DNA of 64,000 bases, taken from Achromobacter sp. HZ34 (GTDB lineage Bacteria; Pseudomonadota; Gammaproteobacteria; Burkholderiales; Burkholderiaceae_B). Shown in pieces: positions 62,202 through 64,000 of the stretch; the stretch's first letter is position 1; each line of letters begins with the position of its first letter. The notes under the pieces are model-generated. The model did no database searches and had not been told where the DNA came from. It was given only the letters and a program-made list of their open reading frames with translations. Made by a program: the position numbers and the translations under genes. The DNA lies in NCBI RefSeq assembly GCF_002209485.1, contig NZ_NJIX01000003.1:744001-808000 (forward strand), read 5' to 3'.

Positions 62202-63365
62202 TCACACCGCCTTCTTCAGCGCGGCAACCTTGTCGGTGGCTTCCCACGTGAATTCCGGCTCCGAGCGGCCGAAGTGGCCGTAGGCGGCGGTCTTCGCGTA
62301 GATCGGACGCAGCAGGTCGAGCATGTTGACGATGCCCTTCGGACGCAGGTCGAAGTGCTCGTGCACCAGCTTGGCCAGTTGTTCATCGGGCACCACGCCG
62401 GTACCTTCCGTGTACACGGTGATGTTGATGGGCTCGGCCACGCCGATGGCGTAGCTGACCTGCACCTGGCACTGGCGCGCCAGGCCGGCCGCGACGATGT
62501 TCTTGGCCACGTAGCGGGCAGCGTAGGCAGCCGAACGGTCCACCTTGGACGGATCCTTGCCCGAGAACGCGCCGCCGCCGTGCGGGCAAGCGCCGCCGTA
62601 CGTGTCGACGATGATCTTGCGGCCGGTCAGGCCGCAATCGCCTTGCGGGCCGCCGATGACGAAGCGGCCGGTCGGGTTGACCAGGAACTTGGTCTTGGCG
62701 GTGATCAGGCCTTCGGGGAAGCAAGGCTTGATGATGTCTTCGATGACCGCTTCACGGATGGTCTCTTGCGTCACTTCCGGATGGTGCTGGGTCGACAGCA
62801 CCACGGTGTCCACTTCAGCCGGCTTGCCGTCGATATAACGGAAAGTCACTTGCGACTTGGCGTCCGGACGCAGCCACGGCAGGCGGCCGTCCTTGCGCAG
62901 TTCGCTCTGGCGCTGCACCAGGCGGTGCGAGTACCAGATCGGCGCGGGCATCAGGTCGGGGGTTTCGTCGCAGGCGTAGCCGAACATCAGGCCCTGGTCG
63001 CCGGCGCCCTGGTTCAGGTAGTCCTCGGAGGTGCGATCCACACCCTGGGCGATGTCGGGCGATTGCTTGTCGTAAGCGACCAGCACCGCGCAGCCCTTGT
63101 AGTCGATACCGTAGTCGGTGTTGTCGTAGCCGATGCGGCGAATGGTGTCGCGGGCGACCTGGATGTAGTCGACGTTGGCGGTGGTGGTGATTTCACCAGC
63201 CAGCACGACCAGGCCGGTATTGCACAGGGTCTCGGCGGCCACGCGGGCGTTGGGATCCTGCGTGAAAATCGCATCGAGGATGGAGTCGGAAATCTGGTCA
63301 GCCACCTTATCGGGATGGCCTTCGGAGACGGACTCGGAGGTAAAGAGGAAATCGTTTTGCGCCAC
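62202..63365 (-). CDS. metK: S-adenosylmethionine synthetase
   Basis: Forms SAM from methionine and ATP. The 387-residue product starts [20 protein letters not shown] and has [20 protein letters not shown] (ATP signature) and [19 protein letters not shown] (P-loop-like signature). It ends with the usual [17 protein letters not shown]. About 250 bp upstream, shared with the divergent acyltransferase, contain no SAM riboswitch I can recognise. Confidence 0.97.
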   Translation of the reverse strand: MAQNDFLFTSESVSEGHPDKVADQISDSILDAIFTQDPNARVAAETLCNTGLVVLAGEITTTANVDYIQVARDTIRRIGYDNTDYGIDYKGCAVLVAYDKQSPDIAQGVDRTSEDYLNQGAGDQGLMFGYACDETPDLMPAPIWYSHRLVQRQSELRKDGRLPWLRPDAKSQVTFRYIDGKPAEVDTVVLSTQHHPEVTQETIREAVIEDIIKPCFPEGLITAKTKFLVNPTGRFVIGGPQGDCGLTGRKIIVDTYGGACPHGGGAFSGKDPSKVDRSAAYAARYVAKNIVAAGLARQCQVQVSYAIGVAEPINITVYTEGTGVVPDEQLAKLVHEHFDLRPKGIVNMLDLLRPIYAKTAAYGHFGRSEPEFTWEATDKVAALKKAV

Positions 63366-63619
63366 GGCAAGGTCCTTTTCACAAATACCGGCTTACCGGC
63401 AAGATTGTTCATCGGCGCGTTGCACCTGAAATCGCAATCTCGAATGGGACCTTGACTCGGCGCGACGCTTTAGCGGATTTTTACCCGGCAGCCGATGTGT
63501 ATAGACATCTGGCCCACCTGGCGTCGCCCCGCAAGTTGTCGGTTAACTCGGCGACCGACGGATTTTAAGCGAAAATACCGACTTTCGCTGCCGCGCCCCT
63601 CCGGCGCCCCCTTCTTCGC

Positions 63620-64000
63620 ATGCTGATTGTCGTTTTTTTTCGTCTGCTGGCCTGCCTGCCGCTGACCCTGCTGCAAAGCGCGGGGCGGCTGTTCGGACGG
63701 CTGGCTTATGCCCTGCCGGGCCGCTTCCGCCAGCGCCTGCGCGCCAATGCGACCCAGGCCGGCTACCCGGATGCCGCCTTCGCCCGCGCCGCCGCCGGTG
63801 AGATCGGCGCCATGATGCTGGAGCAGCCGAAGATCTGGTTCCGGCCGGAAGACTGCCTGGCGCGCACCGTTTCCGACGAGTGGGAAGTGGCCCAGGCGGC
63901 CCTGGCCGAGCAACGCGGCGTCATCTTCCTGACGCCCCATCTGGGCGGTTTCGAGATCAACGCGCGCTACCTGGCCAAGCGCATGCCGCTGACCGTGATG
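63620..64000 (+). CDS. Lipid A biosynthesis acyltransferase, LpxL/HtrB family (5' part)
   Basis: The reading frame runs off the window end; 127 residues are visible. It starts MLIVVFFRLLACLPLTLLQS with an N-terminal membrane segment, continues LFGRLAYALPGRFRQRLRAN, and reaches the catalytic H-x4-E of LTPHLGGFEINARYLAKRMP. The family adds secondary acyl chains to lipid A at the inner membrane. It is divergent from metK, as in Bordetella-like genomes, where two such genes often follow. Confidence 0.88.
   Translation, partial: MLIVVFFRLLACLPLTLLQSAGRLFGRLAYALPGRFRQRLRANATQAGYPDAAFARAAAGEIGAMMLEQPKIWFRPEDCLARTVSDEWEVAQAALAEQRGVIFLTPHLGGFEINARYLAKRMPLTVM

Noticed and set aside
63366-63619. SAM riboswitch in the metK leader
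   Set aside because: No recognisable SAM-I, SAM-II or SAM/SAH core was found in the 254 bp.

Overview
The window looks like chromosomal DNA of a high-GC betaproteobacterium of the Alcaligenaceae, most like Bordetella or Achromobacter. This rests on gene content and order (def-fmt next to dprA, several LivKHMGF-type transporters, the MidA/Cca/Slt run, a SAH riboswitch before ahcY). It is inference from protein similarity by eye, not a database match. No rRNA, tRNA, insertion sequence, prophage or CRISPR array was seen.

Layout. 1-3 kb: fmt, def and, divergently, dprA. 3-5 kb: hydroxymethylglutaryl-CoA lyase converging on an amino-acid-binding protein. 5-14 kb: a seven-gene minus-strand operon holding a complete branched-chain-type ABC transporter flanked by two acyl-CoA-ligase-like proteins, with a divergent Crp/Fnr regulator. 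14.6-16.5 kb: two tandem paralogues built from GDGNN-type beta-helix repeats, visibly lower in GC than their neighbours. 16.8-21.7 kb: a second Liv-type ABC operon with a LivM-LivG fusion. 22.4-24.4 kb: a divergent LysE-type exporter and ArgP/LysG-type regulator separated by about 210 bp of pentanucleotide repeats. 24.4-28.9 kb: a PCuAC copper chaperone, a hypothetical gene, a BrnT/BrnA toxin-antitoxin pair, a YggS-type PLP protein and a PLP aminotransferase.

29-36.5 kb: an accessory catabolic cluster with a DUF1537 sugar-acid kinase, a RuBisCO-like protein, a VOC-fold protein, a two-part TRAP transporter and a divergent LysR regulator. It probably imports and degrades a carbohydrate acid. 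36.6-49.4 kb is mostly housekeeping: selD, a polyphosphate:AMP phosphotransferase, a HIT protein, a periplasmic STY0301-like protein, ung, a DEAD-box helicase, MidA, cca, slt and 5-formyl-THF cyclo-ligase. 49.6-54 kb: a four-gene operon (circularly permuted ATP-grasp, alpha-E, transglutaminase, proteasome-like Anbu) behind a textbook sigma-54 promoter.

54-64 kb is rich in one-carbon/SAM metabolism: metF with a small membrane protein, ahcY under a SAH riboswitch whose P1 stem contains the stop codon of the upstream glycosyltransferase, and metK. Between them lie an OmpW porin with an FNR-type box, a DUF1289 protein, an orphan ABC binding protein and a protein carrying the full fluoroacetate-dehalogenase residue set. 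The window ends inside an LpxL-type acyltransferase.

A recurring oddity is short tandem repeats at gene junctions, with units of 5, 8, 14 and 16 bp, each different in sequence. They suggest frequent replication-slippage duplications in this genome.
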